DNA of 64,000 nucleotides from Rheinheimera sp. EpRS3 (GCF_001513785.1 NZ_LNQS01000007.1:247222-311221), one strand, 5' to 3'; counted from the stretch's first letter, positions 9,474 to 19,845 are shown. Translations and numbers: made by a program. Notes: generated by a model not told the origin, from the sequence alone.

Positions 9474-11795
9474 ATGAGTTTAAATCGTTTGGTTAATAAG
9501 TTTGAGTACACGTTGTTTCGTCATCGTGCTCTGGTCATTGTCGCGTTTTTGCTGGCAACACTGTTTTTACTGTTTAAAGCTACCAGCATTAAGCTGGATG
9601 CAGCTTTTACAAAAAATATCCCGTTAAAACATGAATATATGCAAACTTATTTGCGCCATGCTCAAGACTTTGGCGGTGCGAATAATATTCTTATTTCATT
9701 ATGCGACGAAAGCGGAAATATTTTTAATGCCGGCTTTTTTAATACTTTACGCCAGACCCACGATGAGTTGGTTTATACCTCTGGCGTGGACAGGGTACAG
9801 GTAAAGTCGTTATTTAGCCCCAGCACCCGTTTTGTTGAAGTTGTTGAGGACGGTTTTGCCGGTGGGCCAGTGATCCCCGCCGATTTTGTCGCCGATGCAG
9901 CAGGTTTGGCCAAAGTAAAAGAAAATACCGAAAAAGCCGGTGTAGTGGGCCGTATGGTGGCTGATGATTATAGCTGTGCCATGATTTCTGCCCAGTTGCT
10001 TGAAGTTGACCCCGATACCGGCGAAAAGCTGGACACTATTAATTTTGCGTCAGTGCTGGAGCAAAATATCCGCAGTAAATACCAAAGCGATAGCACCAGT
10101 GTGCATATTATCGGCTTTGCCAAGATGGTAGGCGATGTGGCTGATGGCGCCAAAGGTGTGTTGGTGTTCTTTGCCATCGCCATTGCTATAACTTCAATAA
10201 TGGTGCTGTTTTTCTGTCGTTCAGTAATGCTGACCATCCTACCTATAGCCTGTTCGTTGATTGCCGTAGTCTGGCAAATGGGCTTGTTATCAGCACTCGG
10301 GTTTGGCATTGACCCAATGTCTATATTGGTGCCATTTCTGGTTTTTGCCATTGGTGTCAGCCATGGCGTACAGATGATTAACTCTACCGGCAAACGGGTT
10401 GCTGCCGGTATGAACGCCAAAACAGCGGCTCAGGCCAGCTTCAGAAAATTGCTGGTCCCAGGTGGGGTGGCGCTGTTATCTGATACCGTTGGTTTTTTAA
10501 CTCTGCTGATTATTGAAATTGGGGTTATCCGCGAATTAGCGATTACCGCCAGCTTAGGTGTGGCAGTTATTATCCTGACTAACCTGATTTTGCTGCCGGT
10601 GCTAATGTCTTTTGTTAAATTCAGCAACCGTTATAAAGAGCGTGCTGCGGCGCCAACACCTAAAACAGATAAAATCTGGTTTGCGCTGTCGGCTTTTGCT
10701 ACCCGTAAATATGCTGCTGTTATTTTGCTGATTACTGCTGCATTGTTTGTATTTGGTTATCTGCAAAGCCAGCAGGTTAAAATTGGGGATTTACATGCAG
10801 GCGCGCCGGCACTGCATGAAGATTCGCGCTATAACCAAGATACGTTTTTAATAACGGATCGTTATGCCATTTCAGTCGATTACTTAAATGTCATGGTAGA
10901 GACTATTCCCAGTGCTTGCACTGAACACGACATTATGGCAAAAATTGATACCTTCCAGTGGTTGATGGAAAACGTTGAAGGCGTGCAGTCAGCGGTGTCA
11001 TTACCTTCAGTGTCTAAAACCATTAACGCAGCGTTTAATGAGGGCAATGTTAAGTGGCGATCGCTGCCGCGCAATACGCAAAGTCTGGTTCAGGCATCAG
11101 CCCGTGTTGAAACCAGCACAGGCCTGCTAAATGCAGATTGTTCTGTAATGCCGGTTATTCTGTTTTTACAAGACCATAAAGCCGAGACGATTGAGCGGGT
11201 GGTATCGGCGGCTAAGAAATATGGCGCTGAGCTCGGTGACGAGCAAACCCGCTTTATGTTGGCATCTGGTCCTGCAGGGGTAATGGCTGCAACTAACGAG
11301 GCGGTCTCAGAAGCCCAGCAACCGATGATGTGGTATGTGTATGGTGCGGTTATTTTGTTATGTTTGCTGAGTTTCCGTTCACTACGCGCCACTATTTCAG
11401 TGATCTTACCCTTGTATGTGGTGTCTGTGCTGGCTACTGCATTAATGACAAAACTACAGATAGGCTTAACAGTGTCAACATTACCGGTGATTGCGCTGGG
11501 GGTTGGTATCGGTGTTGATTACGGCATCTATATCCTGTCGAATATGACACAGATGCTGCGCGACGGTATGCCAGTGCGCCAGGCCTACTTTGAAGCCTTA
11601 AAAGAGCGCGGCAGTGCGGTGTTATTTACCGGTATCACCTTAGCCATCGGCGTAAGCACCTGGGTATTTTCGGCACTGAAGTTTCAGGTAGATATGGGTA
11701 TTTTGCTGACATTTATGTTTATTGTTAATATGCTTGGTGCCATTTTGGTGTTGCCAGCACTGGCTGCGTTTTTATGGCGGGATAAGACTAAATAA
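9474..11795 (+). CDS. RND/MMPL-family transporter
   Basis: A 773-residue inner-membrane protein with one N-terminal helix, a periplasmic loop, a block of five helices (about residues 225-385), a second helix near 415, a second loop, and a final block of five helices. This is the two-fold RND plan. The segments GIDPMSILVPFLVFAIGVSHG and PVIALGVGIGVDYGIYI are the conserved TM4/TM10 proton-relay regions of the MMPL/HpnN-like subgroup. It probably exports or moves a hydrophobic molecule using proton force, together with the DUF1302, DUF1329 and YCF48-like partners encoded upstream. The substrate is unknown. A terminator follows the stop. Confidence 0.85.
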   Translation: MSLNRLVNKFEYTLFRHRALVIVAFLLATLFLLFKATSIKLDAAFTKNIPLKHEYMQTYLRHAQDFGGANNILISLCDESGNIFNAGFFNTLRQTHDELVYTSGVDRVQVKSLFSPSTRFVEVVEDGFAGGPVIPADFVADAAGLAKVKENTEKAGVVGRMVADDYSCAMISAQLLEVDPDTGEKLDTINFASVLEQNIRSKYQSDSTSVHIIGFAKMVGDVADGAKGVLVFFAIAIAITSIMVLFFCRSVMLTILPIACSLIAVVWQMGLLSALGFGIDPMSILVPFLVFAIGVSHGVQMINSTGKRVAAGMNAKTAAQASFRKLLVPGGVALLSDTVGFLTLLIIEIGVIRELAITASLGVAVIILTNLILLPVLMSFVKFSNRYKERAAAPTPKTDKIWFALSAFATRKYAAVILLITAALFVFGYLQSQQVKIGDLHAGAPALHEDSRYNQDTFLITDRYAISVDYLNVMVETIPSACTEHDIMAKIDTFQWLMENVEGVQSAVSLPSVSKTINAAFNEGNVKWRSLPRNTQSLVQASARVETSTGLLNADCSVMPVILFLQDHKAETIERVVSAAKKYGAELGDEQTRFMLASGPAGVMAATNEAVSEAQQPMMWYVYGAVILLCLLSFRSLRATISVILPLYVVSVLATALMTKLQIGLTVSTLPVIALGVGIGVDYGIYILSNMTQMLRDGMPVRQAYFEALKERGSAVLFTGITLAIGVSTWVFSALKFQVDMGILLTFMFIVNMLGAILVLPALAAFLWRDKTK

Positions 11796-11815
11796 TTATT
11801 GCATGAATAAACACG

Positions 11816-11840
11816 AAAATGGCCGAAAGGCCATTTTCTA
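11816..11840 (+). terminator. Rho-independent terminator after the MMPL gene
   Basis: The stem AAAATGGCC/GGCCATTTT has a GAAA tetraloop, with the T-tract built into the 3' arm. It could also act in the reverse direction. Confidence 0.8.
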
Positions 11841-11880
11841 TTTAAAGTAGATGAATAAGTTGTCAGAGCCTTTAAAAATC

Positions 11881-11895
11881 ACTGGTTTAACCAGC
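11881..11895. promoter_or_regulatory. FadR-like palindrome upstream of glutamate dehydrogenase
   Basis: CTGGTTTAACCAG (11882-11894) is a perfect palindrome fitting the CTGGT-N3-ACCAG form of FadR sites. It lies about 120 bases before the dehydrogenase start. It shares the core CTGGTTT(G/A)ACC with the two sites near 4618 and 4686. Confidence 0.4.
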
Positions 11896-12016
11896 ACAAA
11901 AGCCCCAAATAGTACTCGAAAAGCGCTACAATTGGCACTACACTGCGCAGCTGACACGATCCGGTATGTTCGGTACATCCTGCTGCTAAAGCGGTGACTG
12001 CAAAAAGGATATAAAA

Positions 12017-15000
12017 ATGGCACTGATAGACGGTCAACCCTCTGTTCTACTACAAAATGTAAGCAAACTGATTAAACAAAAAGTGAAAGACCAGGTGAGC
12101 CTGGTCGAAAAATTCGCGTACACCCTATACGGCAACATGTCGAATGAAGACTTAGTTGGGCGTAATGACAGTGATTTATACGGCGCGGCGCTGAGTTTAT
12201 GGCAGACTTTTAACGGTCATGCTGAACCTGCGTCGATGATCCGCGTTTTTAACCCGGAAATTGCCAAGCATGGCTGGGAGTCTAAACACACTATCGTAGA
12301 AATAGTGGTACAAGACATGCCATTTTTGGTGGACTCGGTACGCATGGCATTAAACCGCCAGTCTATAGCCGCGCACTTGCTGCTGCACTACCCATTGCAA
12401 ACTGAGCGTGACAGCAAAGGCCAAATCACCGATTTCTTTAAACTGGGTAGCAAAGCTAAAGCCAGCACCCAGCAAACGGTATTTCATATTGAAATTGACC
12501 GCCTGACAGGCAAAGCGGCCATTGACAGCTTAACCGATGAACTGCACTCGGTAATGGAAGATGTGTCGCTGGCAGTACAAGACTGGCAACCCGCACGGGA
12601 CAAGCTGCAACAGGTTATTAAAGCGCTGCCTAAGCAAGCCGGTAAAGCTTCTGCCGATGATGTTAAAGACGTCAGCGAGTTTTTAAACTGGCTGGCCAAA
12701 GATAACTTTACATTGTTGGGTTACCGCGAATACACCATTGGCCCGGTGAAGGGTGACTATAAAATCAGTGGCATTGATGCCACGTCACTGGGTTTAATGC
12801 GCCGCTCCGCAGCGCGCGATCTGATGTTGTCTGAACTGCCAGAAACCGGCCGTAAGCAAGCGATCAGTAACGGCTTGTTGATTCTGACTAAAACTAATAA
12901 CAAGTCACGCGTACACCGCCCGGCGTACATTGATTACATCGGTGTGAAAAAATTTGATAAAGACGGCAAGGTAATTGGTGAAGACCGATTTATTGGTTTG
13001 TACTCATCCTCGCTATATAACAACAGTGCTGCAGACATTCCTCTGCTGAAAAACAAGCTTGCCACCGTAATGCAAAAGTCTGAGTTTGCCACTGGCACGC
13101 ACGCTTATAAGGCACTGCTGAATATTCTGGAAACCTATCCGCGCGATGAGCTTATTCAGGCAACCGCAGATGAGTTGCTGCATGTGGCTATGGGGGTGCT
13201 GCAAATGCAAGAGCGTGATATGACACGCCTGTTTATGCGCAAAGACAGCTTTGGCCGCTTTGTTACTGCTATGGTGTATGTGCCGCGCGAGCGTTACAAC
13301 ACCCAACTGCGTAAAGAAACCCAGGCCATATTGCAACGCGCGCTTGGAAGCGCAGAACCGGTTGAGTTTACAACTTATTTCTCTGAATCTGTGTTGGCAC
13401 GTACCCATTATCTGGTGCGGATCAACGATAGCCATGTCGAGTATAAAGTGAAAGAAATTGAGCGTAATTTAGTTGAAGCGGCCCGCACCTGGGAAGATAA
13501 ATTAGAAAGCGCCTTATTAGGTGTCTATGGTGAAGCCCGCGGCCGTGAGCTGATTGGCAAATACGTTAATGCTTTCCCGCGCAGCTACAAAGAAGAAATG
13601 CTGCCAAACGACGCGCTGGTTGATATTGGCAAACTTGAAGCATTAAATGATGATCACAAGCTGGAAATGCTGTTTTACCGGCCACAGGAAGAAAAAGCCG
13701 ATAGCAAAGCGGTGCGGCTGAACCTGTTCCATAAAGATCATCCTATTCATTTATCTGATGTATTGCCGATGCTGGAAAACTTTGGCCTGCGTGTTATTGG
13801 TGAAACACCCTACGCAGTTAAATGTGCCGATGGCAGTGTAAGCTGGATTTTAAACTTCGCTATGGAGCTTAACTGCGCTATACCGGCCGATTTTGAAGCC
13901 GCACAGCAGTCATTCCAGGATTCTTTTGCTAAAGTATGGGCTGGCCAGCTGGAAGACGACGGCTTTAACCGTTTGATCCTGGGAGCAGGTTTAAGCGGGC
14001 GTGAGGCATCTTTACTGCGTGCCTTAGCTAAATACAAACGTCAGATTGGCGGCACTTTCAGCCAGTCTTATGTTGAAAGCACTTTTGCCCGTTATGCCGA
14101 GCTGGCTAATCTGCTGGTGCAGCTGTTTAACAACAAATTTGATCCCAAATCCAAGGCCAGCAGCAAAGTGGCCGATAAACTGGAAGAGCAGATCGCATCT
14201 CAGCTGGAAAACGTGGCTAACCTGGATGATGACCGCATTGTTCGCCGTTTTGTCGACATGATTAAAGCCATACTGCGCACCAACTATTTCCAGAAGAATG
14301 CCGAGGGTAACGATAAACCCTATATTTCTTTTAAAATTAAGTCCGGTTTAATTCCGGATATGCCACTGCCAACACCAATGTTTGAAATTTTCGTGTACTC
14401 GCCCAGAGTTGAAGGTGTGCATCTGCGCTTTGGTAAGGTTGCCCGTGGCGGTTTGCGCTGGTCTGATCGACGTGAAGATTTCCGCACTGAGGTGCTGGGG
14501 CTGGTAAAAGCACAAACGGTTAAAAACACGGTAATAGTACCCACCGGCTCTAAAGGTGGTTTTGTTTGTAAAAAACTGCCTGAAACCGGTGGCCGTGAAG
14601 CTTTCCTCAATGAAGGCAAAGACTGCTACCGTACCTTTATCCGTGGTTTGCTGGATGTTACTGACAACATCGTACAAGGCGCTATAGTGCCGCCAAAAGA
14701 GGTGGTACGCCATGACGAAGATGACCCGTATCTGGTTGTAGCAGCAGACAAAGGCACGGCTACTTTCTCAGATATTTCTAATGGTATTTCAGAAGAGTAT
14801 AACTTCTGGTTAGGTGACGCTTTTGCCTCCGGCGGCTCTAACGGTTATGACCATAAGAAGATGGGTATTACCGCACGCGGTGGCTGGGAGTCGGTTAAAC
14901 GCCACTTCCGCGAAATTGGCATTGACTGCCAAACCACGGATTTTACCTGTGTCGGTATAGGTGATATGGCCGGCGACGTATTCGGTAATGGTATGTTGCT

Positions 15001-16855
15001 GTCTAAACACATCCGCTTGCAGGTAGCGTTTAACCATATGCACATCTTTGTTGATCCGAATCCGGATTCGGCAAAAAGCTGGGAAGAGCGTAACCGCATG
15101 TTTAATCTGCCCACTTCAACCTGGGATGACTATGACAAGTCATTGATTTCAGACGGTGGTGGTATTTTCCTGCGCAGTGCTAAAGCCATTAAACTTTCAG
15201 CACAAATGAAAGAAATGCTTGGCACGACTAAAGCCAGCATGACGCCGAATGAGCTGATCCGCGAGGCATTAATGATGCCGGTTGATCTGATCTGGAACGG
15301 CGGTATCGGTACTTACGTTAAAGCCACCAGCGAGAGCCATGCAGAAGTAGGTGATCGTGGCTCAGAGCCGTTGCGGGTGAATGGTAAAGAGCTTAAGGCA
15401 AAAATCTTCGGTGAAGGCGGTAACTTAGGTTGTACCCAACGCGGCCGTATTGAATTTGCCATGAATGGTGGCCAGATTAACACCGACTTCGTTGATAACG
15501 TCGGTGGCGTAACCTGCTCGGATAACGAAGTAAACATTAAGATTTTGCTGAACACCCTGGTTGCCGGCGGCGATCTGACACTTAAGCAGCGCAACAAAAT
15601 ACTGTTTGAGATGACAGATGACGTTGCCGCTATCGTTATTAAAGATTGCTACCGTCAAACACAGAGCATCAGTGTGTCGTCGCTACTGGGCGCTGAGCAG
15701 TTAAAAGAATATACCCGCTTTATTCATACGCTGGAAAAAGAAGGTAAGTTAAACCGTGAGCTGGAGTTTTTACCCTCAGACGACGAGCTGGCTGATCGGA
15801 TGGCAAAAGGCCAGGGCCTGACGCGGCCAGAACTGTCTATTCTGACAGCTTACGGCAAGATGGTGCTAAAAGAGCGCCTGGTACTGCCTGAAATCTATGA
15901 AAACAACTACTTCAAGCGCCAGTTGTTTGCTGCTTTCCCGCAAATGCTGCAGGATAAATATGCAGCAGAGATGGAAACACACCCACTGAAAGCCGAAATT
16001 ATTGCCACTAAACTGGCCAATATGATGGTAAATGAAATGGGGCCGAACTTTGCCCAGCGTATGCTGGAAGAAACCGGCGCCGGTGTTGGTGAAGTCACAT
16101 TGTGCTACGCTATTGCCCGTGATCTGTTTGATGTATCGGCTATGTGGCGCAAGATTGAACAGCTGGACAACATTATTGCGGCTTCACTACAAAGTAAACT
16201 GTTCCATCAGCTACGCCGTACTATGCGCCGCGCTACCCGCTGGTTCCTGCGCCATCGCAACAAGGCGTTGGATATTCAGCAGACACTGGACTTTTTCAAA
16301 CCTGCTTATCAGCAGCTGAATAAAGAACTGAGTAATTATCTGGCACAAACTGAAGTTGAGCAGTTACAGCAAAAGCAAACTGTACTGACAGAGCAGGGCG
16401 TACCGGAAGATATCGCGCAATACCTGGCACAACTGAGCACGGTATTCTCGGTAATGGATATTGCTCAGGTGGTAGATGCCGAGAAAGTACCACTGGCTAT
16501 GGCAGCAGAAATCTACTTTAAACTGGGCGATAAACTGGATCTGCACTGGTTCCTGGAGCAAATAACCAATCAGCCGGTGGCGAACCACTGGCAGGCGTTG
16601 GCGCGTGCTTCTTACCGTGAAGAGCTGGACTGGCAGCAACGTGCATTATCTGCCGTAGTAGTGCGCAGCTGTGGTAAAGCCTGTGCCGCAGATGAGGTGA
16701 TTAACAGCTGGCTGACCGAGCATGAAGCGATACTGGAACGCTGGCGCTTGATGCTGGCTGAGTTTAAAACCACGAAAAACCACGAGTTTGCTAAGTTCTC
16801 AGTAGCATTACGTGAATTAATGTTGTTAAGTCACCACTGTGACCCTGTAAAATAA
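12017..16855 (+). CDS. gdhB: NAD-specific glutamate dehydrogenase, large (about 180 kDa) type
   Basis: A 1612-residue cytosolic enzyme that oxidatively deaminates glutamate to 2-oxoglutarate and ammonia with NAD+. Its length and three-part layout fit the Bac_GDH/L-GDH family: an ACT-like N-terminal regulatory half, a central catalytic block and a helical C-terminal tail. The catalytic block begins near residue 813 with LRWSDRREDFRTEV and includes PTGSKGGFV, GDMAGDVFGNGMLLS and the nucleotide-binding GEGGNLGCTQRGRIE. The start ATG 12017 is preceded by AAAAAGGAT. It is alone between two terminators. The large enzyme is usually catabolic, feeding amino acids into the TCA cycle, which suits a peptide-using marine or freshwater heterotroph. 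Confidence 0.95.
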   Translation: MALIDGQPSVLLQNVSKLIKQKVKDQVSLVEKFAYTLYGNMSNEDLVGRNDSDLYGAALSLWQTFNGHAEPASMIRVFNPEIAKHGWESKHTIVEIVVQDMPFLVDSVRMALNRQSIAAHLLLHYPLQTERDSKGQITDFFKLGSKAKASTQQTVFHIEIDRLTGKAAIDSLTDELHSVMEDVSLAVQDWQPARDKLQQVIKALPKQAGKASADDVKDVSEFLNWLAKDNFTLLGYREYTIGPVKGDYKISGIDATSLGLMRRSAARDLMLSELPETGRKQAISNGLLILTKTNNKSRVHRPAYIDYIGVKKFDKDGKVIGEDRFIGLYSSSLYNNSAADIPLLKNKLATVMQKSEFATGTHAYKALLNILETYPRDELIQATADELLHVAMGVLQMQERDMTRLFMRKDSFGRFVTAMVYVPRERYNTQLRKETQAILQRALGSAEPVEFTTYFSESVLARTHYLVRINDSHVEYKVKEIERNLVEAARTWEDKLESALLGVYGEARGRELIGKYVNAFPRSYKEEMLPNDALVDIGKLEALNDDHKLEMLFYRPQEEKADSKAVRLNLFHKDHPIHLSDVLPMLENFGLRVIGETPYAVKCADGSVSWILNFAMELNCAIPADFEAAQQSFQDSFAKVWAGQLEDDGFNRLILGAGLSGREASLLRALAKYKRQIGGTFSQSYVESTFARYAELANLLVQLFNNKFDPKSKASSKVADKLEEQIASQLENVANLDDDRIVRRFVDMIKAILRTNYFQKNAEGNDKPYISFKIKSGLIPDMPLPTPMFEIFVYSPRVEGVHLRFGKVARGGLRWSDRREDFRTEVLGLVKAQTVKNTVIVPTGSKGGFVCKKLPETGGREAFLNEGKDCYRTFIRGLLDVTDNIVQGAIVPPKEVVRHDEDDPYLVVAADKGTATFSDISNGISEEYNFWLGDAFASGGSNGYDHKKMGITARGGWESVKRHFREIGIDCQTTDFTCVGIGDMAGDVFGNGMLLSKHIRLQVAFNHMHIFVDPNPDSAKSWEERNRMFNLPTSTWDDYDKSLISDGGGIFLRSAKAIKLSAQMKEMLGTTKASMTPNELIREALMMPVDLIWNGGIGTYVKATSESHAEVGDRGSEPLRVNGKELKAKIFGEGGNLGCTQRGRIEFAMNGGQINTDFVDNVGGVTCSDNEVNIKILLNTLVAGGDLTLKQRNKILFEMTDDVAAIVIKDCYRQTQSISVSSLLGAEQLKEYTRFIHTLEKEGKLNRELEFLPSDDELADRMAKGQGLTRPELSILTAYGKMVLKERLVLPEIYENNYFKRQLFAAFPQMLQDKYAAEMETHPLKAEIIATKLANMMVNEMGPNFAQRMLEETGAGVGEVTLCYAIARDLFDVSAMWRKIEQLDNIIAASLQSKLFHQLRRTMRRATRWFLRHRNKALDIQQTLDFFKPAYQQLNKELSNYLAQTEVEQLQQKQTVLTEQGVPEDIAQYLAQLSTVFSVMDIAQVVDAEKVPLAMAAEIYFKLGDKLDLHWFLEQITNQPVANHWQALARASYREELDWQQRALSAVVVRSCGKACAADEVINSWLTEHEAILERWRLMLAEFKTTKNHEFAKFSVALRELMLLSHHCDPVK

Positions 16856-16871
16856 TAACCTTAGTGGCTAC

Positions 16872-16903
16872 AATACCCCGGCTTGTCCGGGGTATTTTTT
16901 TGT
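16872..16903 (+). terminator. Rho-independent terminator of glutamate dehydrogenase
   Basis: The stem AATACCCCGG/CCGGGGTATT with loop CTTGT is followed by seven T. It lies between the dehydrogenase and pyrD. Confidence 0.9.
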
Positions 16904-16921
16904 TTTTTTATAAGGCTGTTT

Positions 16922-17932
16922 ATGTTTTATCCAATAGCACAGAAATTGATGTTCGCCTGTGACGCCGAATGGTCACATAATTTTGCCCTTGGCAGCTTAA
17001 AACACTTAGCCCATACGCCAGCTGCCGGGTTATGGCGCCAGACCCTGCCATTAAAGCCGGTTACCGTGGCCGGTATCCATTTTGATAACCCGCTGGGTTT
17101 AGCCGCCGGGCTGGATAAAAATGCTGAATGTATCGATGCCTTTGGCCAGATGGGCTTTGGTTTTATTGAGGTGGGTACCGTTACGCCAAAACCACAACTG
17201 GGAAATGATAAGCCACGTATTTTCCGCCTGCCGCAGTCACAAGCCATTATTAACCGGATGGGGTTTAATAACAAAGGCGTCGACTATCTGGTAGAAAACG
17301 TAAAAAAAGCCAGTTATAAGGGCGTGCTTGGCATTAATATCGGCAAAAATAAAGATACACCCAACGAGCAGGGTAAAGATGATTACGTGCACTGTATGCG
17401 CAAAGTGTATGCCCATGCCAGCTATATTACTGTAAATATTTCATCACCCAACACGCCGGGTTTACGCGATCTGCAATTTGGCGATGCACTGTACGATTTA
17501 TTGCAAAGTGTAAAAAATGAACAACTGGATTTGCAGGCGCAGCAGGATAAATATGTGCCGGTGTTTGTAAAAATTGCGCCGGATATGGATCTGGTGGCGG
17601 TAAATCAGGTGGCAGAAACTCTGCTTAGAAGCAAAATGGACGGTGTTATTGCTACCAATACCACGCTGGACAGAAGCCTGGTGCAGGGCCAGCGTTATGC
17701 CGATGAAGCCGGCGGCTTAAGTGGGCTACCGGTAAGGGATAAAAGCACTGAAGTGCTGCGCCAGTTACGCGCCGCTGTAGGTACAGCTATGCCGATTATT
17801 GGCGTGGGTGGTATTAGCGATGCCCAGTCAGCGCAGGATAAACTGAATGCCGGGGCTAATTTGCTGCAGGTTTATACCGGCTTTATTTATAAAGGTCCGC
17901 AACTGCTAAAACAGATCGTAACCAGCTTATAA
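16922..17932 (+). CDS. pyrD: Dihydroorotate dehydrogenase (quinone), class 2
   Basis: A 336-residue membrane-associated flavoprotein that oxidises dihydroorotate to orotate and reduces quinone in de novo pyrimidine synthesis. The length equals the class 2 norm. The catalytic serine is in [11 protein letters not shown] (Ser175, the same number as in E. coli), and FMN-contacting [11 protein letters not shown] and GVGGI..A segments are present. I chose ATG 16922; a longer in-frame ORF would begin inside the terminator hairpin upstream. The N-terminal amphipathic [18 protein letters not shown] region is the class 2 membrane anchor. zapC follows, as in enterobacteria. Confidence 0.95.
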   Translation: MFYPIAQKLMFACDAEWSHNFALGSLKHLAHTPAAGLWRQTLPLKPVTVAGIHFDNPLGLAAGLDKNAECIDAFGQMGFGFIEVGTVTPKPQLGNDKPRIFRLPQSQAIINRMGFNNKGVDYLVENVKKASYKGVLGINIGKNKDTPNEQGKDDYVHCMRKVYAHASYITVNISSPNTPGLRDLQFGDALYDLLQSVKNEQLDLQAQQDKYVPVFVKIAPDMDLVAVNQVAETLLRSKMDGVIATNTTLDRSLVQGQRYADEAGGLSGLPVRDKSTEVLRQLRAAVGTAMPIIGVGGISDAQSAQDKLNAGANLLQVYTGFIYKGPQLLKQIVTSL

Positions 17933-18048
17933 GGATCAGTAGCTGATCTTATTCTGTTAGAACAAAATAGTCTTTAACATCTTGATCAGCTTAGTGTATT
18001 CCTATAACTGTTTGATAAATAACCGACTTAATACACCACAGGAAACCT

Positions 18049-18564
18049 ATGCTCAGGCCATCAGAACGCTGGTTCTGGACTTACTGTCCATCCAAAGACC
18101 GCTTATTGCTGGATATCAGCGATGAGGCACAGTTTTGTTCGCCTTTTACTGCAAGCCAGCTGATACAGCAACCTCAGCAGCAGGCGCTGTCTATGGCAGA
18201 GGCTGAGACTTTCTGGGCTATTGATGAGAGTTTGCAGCAACTGGATATGCCAGCAGCCGTGCGGCTGGAATTATGCCTGAGCGCACTGTGCGCGCCGTTT
18301 TTGCAGCAATTAGCGCATAAAAGCTGGTATTTTCAGCAGGGTAGTCAGTGCAATGCGGTTCAGTCGGATGTGGTAATACTACGTGGCCTAACTAACCAAT
18401 ATGCGTTGGTGCTGGCTGCTGAACCTGATTGTGTAACCTGTTTATTGCTGGGTGAAATAAATACGCTGGCCGGTAAAGTGTTGCCACGTTTGCAGGTAAT
18501 ACGTGTGCTGCGCAATCGTATCAGTGCGTTGGATGTGGTGTTACCTTATCGTCACAGCGCCTGA
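18049..18564 (+). CDS. zapC: Cell division protein ZapC
   Basis: A 171-residue cytosolic protein. The opening RPSERWFWTYCPSKDRLLLD, the FCSPFTASQL segment and the KSWYFQ block align with the pattern of ZapC, which binds FtsZ and promotes lateral bundling of its filaments at the division ring. Overall identity to enterobacterial ZapC looks modest, but the position directly after pyrD is the known synteny and supports the call. A 116-base gap after pyrD holds a short GATCAG/CTGATC hairpin without a long T-run. An ATG start at 18049 is preceded by AGGAAAC. Confidence 0.8.
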   Translation: MLRPSERWFWTYCPSKDRLLLDISDEAQFCSPFTASQLIQQPQQQALSMAEAETFWAIDESLQQLDMPAAVRLELCLSALCAPFLQQLAHKSWYFQQGSQCNAVQSDVVILRGLTNQYALVLAAEPDCVTCLLLGEINTLAGKVLPRLQVIRVLRNRISALDVVLPYRHSA

Positions 18565-18639
18565 TTTTTAGCGGCGTTCTTTCTCTTCAGTGCAGATCCG
18601 ACTACACTAGCGGCAATTTTTGTTGTCGCGGAACCCCGT

Positions 18640-19845
18640 ATGTCTGCCATTGAAACTCCTTCAGCCGAACTTGAGCCTTTTTTAGCCCAGCTTAGCAGTG
18701 CTATTGCAGCAAAACAGCTGCATAAACTGGTACTGAGTAAATACCAGGGCCCGCAGCCGTTAAAACAGTTGCAGATAAGGCCGGTAGAGCTGAAACAGCA
18801 ATGGCAGCTTAGTTTTACCTATAAATATCAAACCAACGATGTCACCCGAAATTTCAGCCCTGAGCAGGCCATTGCTGAAATTAAAACGCTGTTAGGTGAA
18901 CAGTTTTATGCGGCTAATTTATTTACTGCAGCGCTTGAAGCACAGCTGAGTATCAGTAAAAAGGGCAAAGTACTGTATCAGCAAAAACGTTTAACCGCGC
19001 CGGTTGCACCGCAGCAGGATAGCAGCCATAACCGGCAAAAACAGCGCTATCTGACACTGGAACGGCCGTTTTTGCAGCAGTTAGGCGTTACCGACGCACA
19101 GCAGCAACTGATACCTGCTATGTCGCGTAAGTGGAAGCAAATTAACAAGTTTATTGAAATTTTCTCCGGTGCTGTGCAAGACACTGGCCTGAGTAAACAA
19201 AAACAGCTGCACGTGGCTGATTTTGGCTCAGGCAAAGCCTATTTAACCTTTGCTATGCACGATTATCTTACCGGTACGCTGGGGTTGGATGCCAAAGTTA
19301 CCGGGGTGGAGCTAAGGCAAAATCTGGTTGATCTGTGTAATGAAACGGCAGCAAAGCTGGGCCTTAACGGCATCGATTTTGAGCAGGGCGATGTCAAGCA
19401 TTTTAAAGCCCGGGGTATTAACGTGATGATAGCGTTGCATGCCTGTGATATTGCTACGGATTACGCCATTCATATGGGCATTGCTACTGGCGCAGATATT
19501 ATTATGTGCTCGCCATGCTGCCATAAACAGATCCGCCCGCAAATGAAAATGCCTGCTGTGCTGGCCCCCATGTTGGTACATGGTATACATTTAGGCCAGG
19601 AAGCGGAAATGGTAACAGACAGTCTGCGCGCCTTATTGCTTGAGGCATCCGGCTATAACACCAAGGTATTTGAGTTCGTTTCGCTGGAACATACCAGTAA
19701 AAATAAGATGATACTTGCAACAAAAAGTAAACAAAAATACAACCGCGAAAATCTACTGAAGCAAGTTGCTGAAATAAAACAATTTTATGGTATAGAGCAG
19801 CACTATCTTGAACGCTTGCTGAATATTACGGATGAAATTTCATAA
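18640..19845 (+). CDS. Class I SAM-dependent methyltransferase
   Basis: A 401-residue protein. The second half has the Rossmann motif I VADFGSGKAYLTFA (near residue 192), an acidic motif II TGVELR and a Cys-rich MCSPCCHKQIRPQM segment. These fit the Methyltransf_32-type family of methyltransferases, with relatives in fungi and bacteria. The substrate is unknown; tRNA or glutathione-related roles have been proposed for relatives, and nothing here decides between them. The N-terminal 150 residues carry a separate basic domain with conserved-looking KLVLSKYQG and FTYKYQTNDVTRNF stretches. It is independent of zapC (75-base gap) and has no visible terminator after it. Confidence 0.75.
   Translation: MSAIETPSAELEPFLAQLSSAIAAKQLHKLVLSKYQGPQPLKQLQIRPVELKQQWQLSFTYKYQTNDVTRNFSPEQAIAEIKTLLGEQFYAANLFTAALEAQLSISKKGKVLYQQKRLTAPVAPQQDSSHNRQKQRYLTLERPFLQQLGVTDAQQQLIPAMSRKWKQINKFIEIFSGAVQDTGLSKQKQLHVADFGSGKAYLTFAMHDYLTGTLGLDAKVTGVELRQNLVDLCNETAAKLGLNGIDFEQGDVKHFKARGINVMIALHACDIATDYAIHMGIATGADIIMCSPCCHKQIRPQMKMPAVLAPMLVHGIHLGQEAEMVTDSLRALLLEASGYNTKVFEFVSLEHTSKNKMILATKSKQKYNRENLLKQVAEIKQFYGIEQHYLERLLNITDEIS

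Noticed and set aside
17934..17948. GATCAG-TAG-CTGATC hairpin after pyrD as a terminator
   Set aside because: The six-base stem is short and followed only by TTATT, too weak to call.
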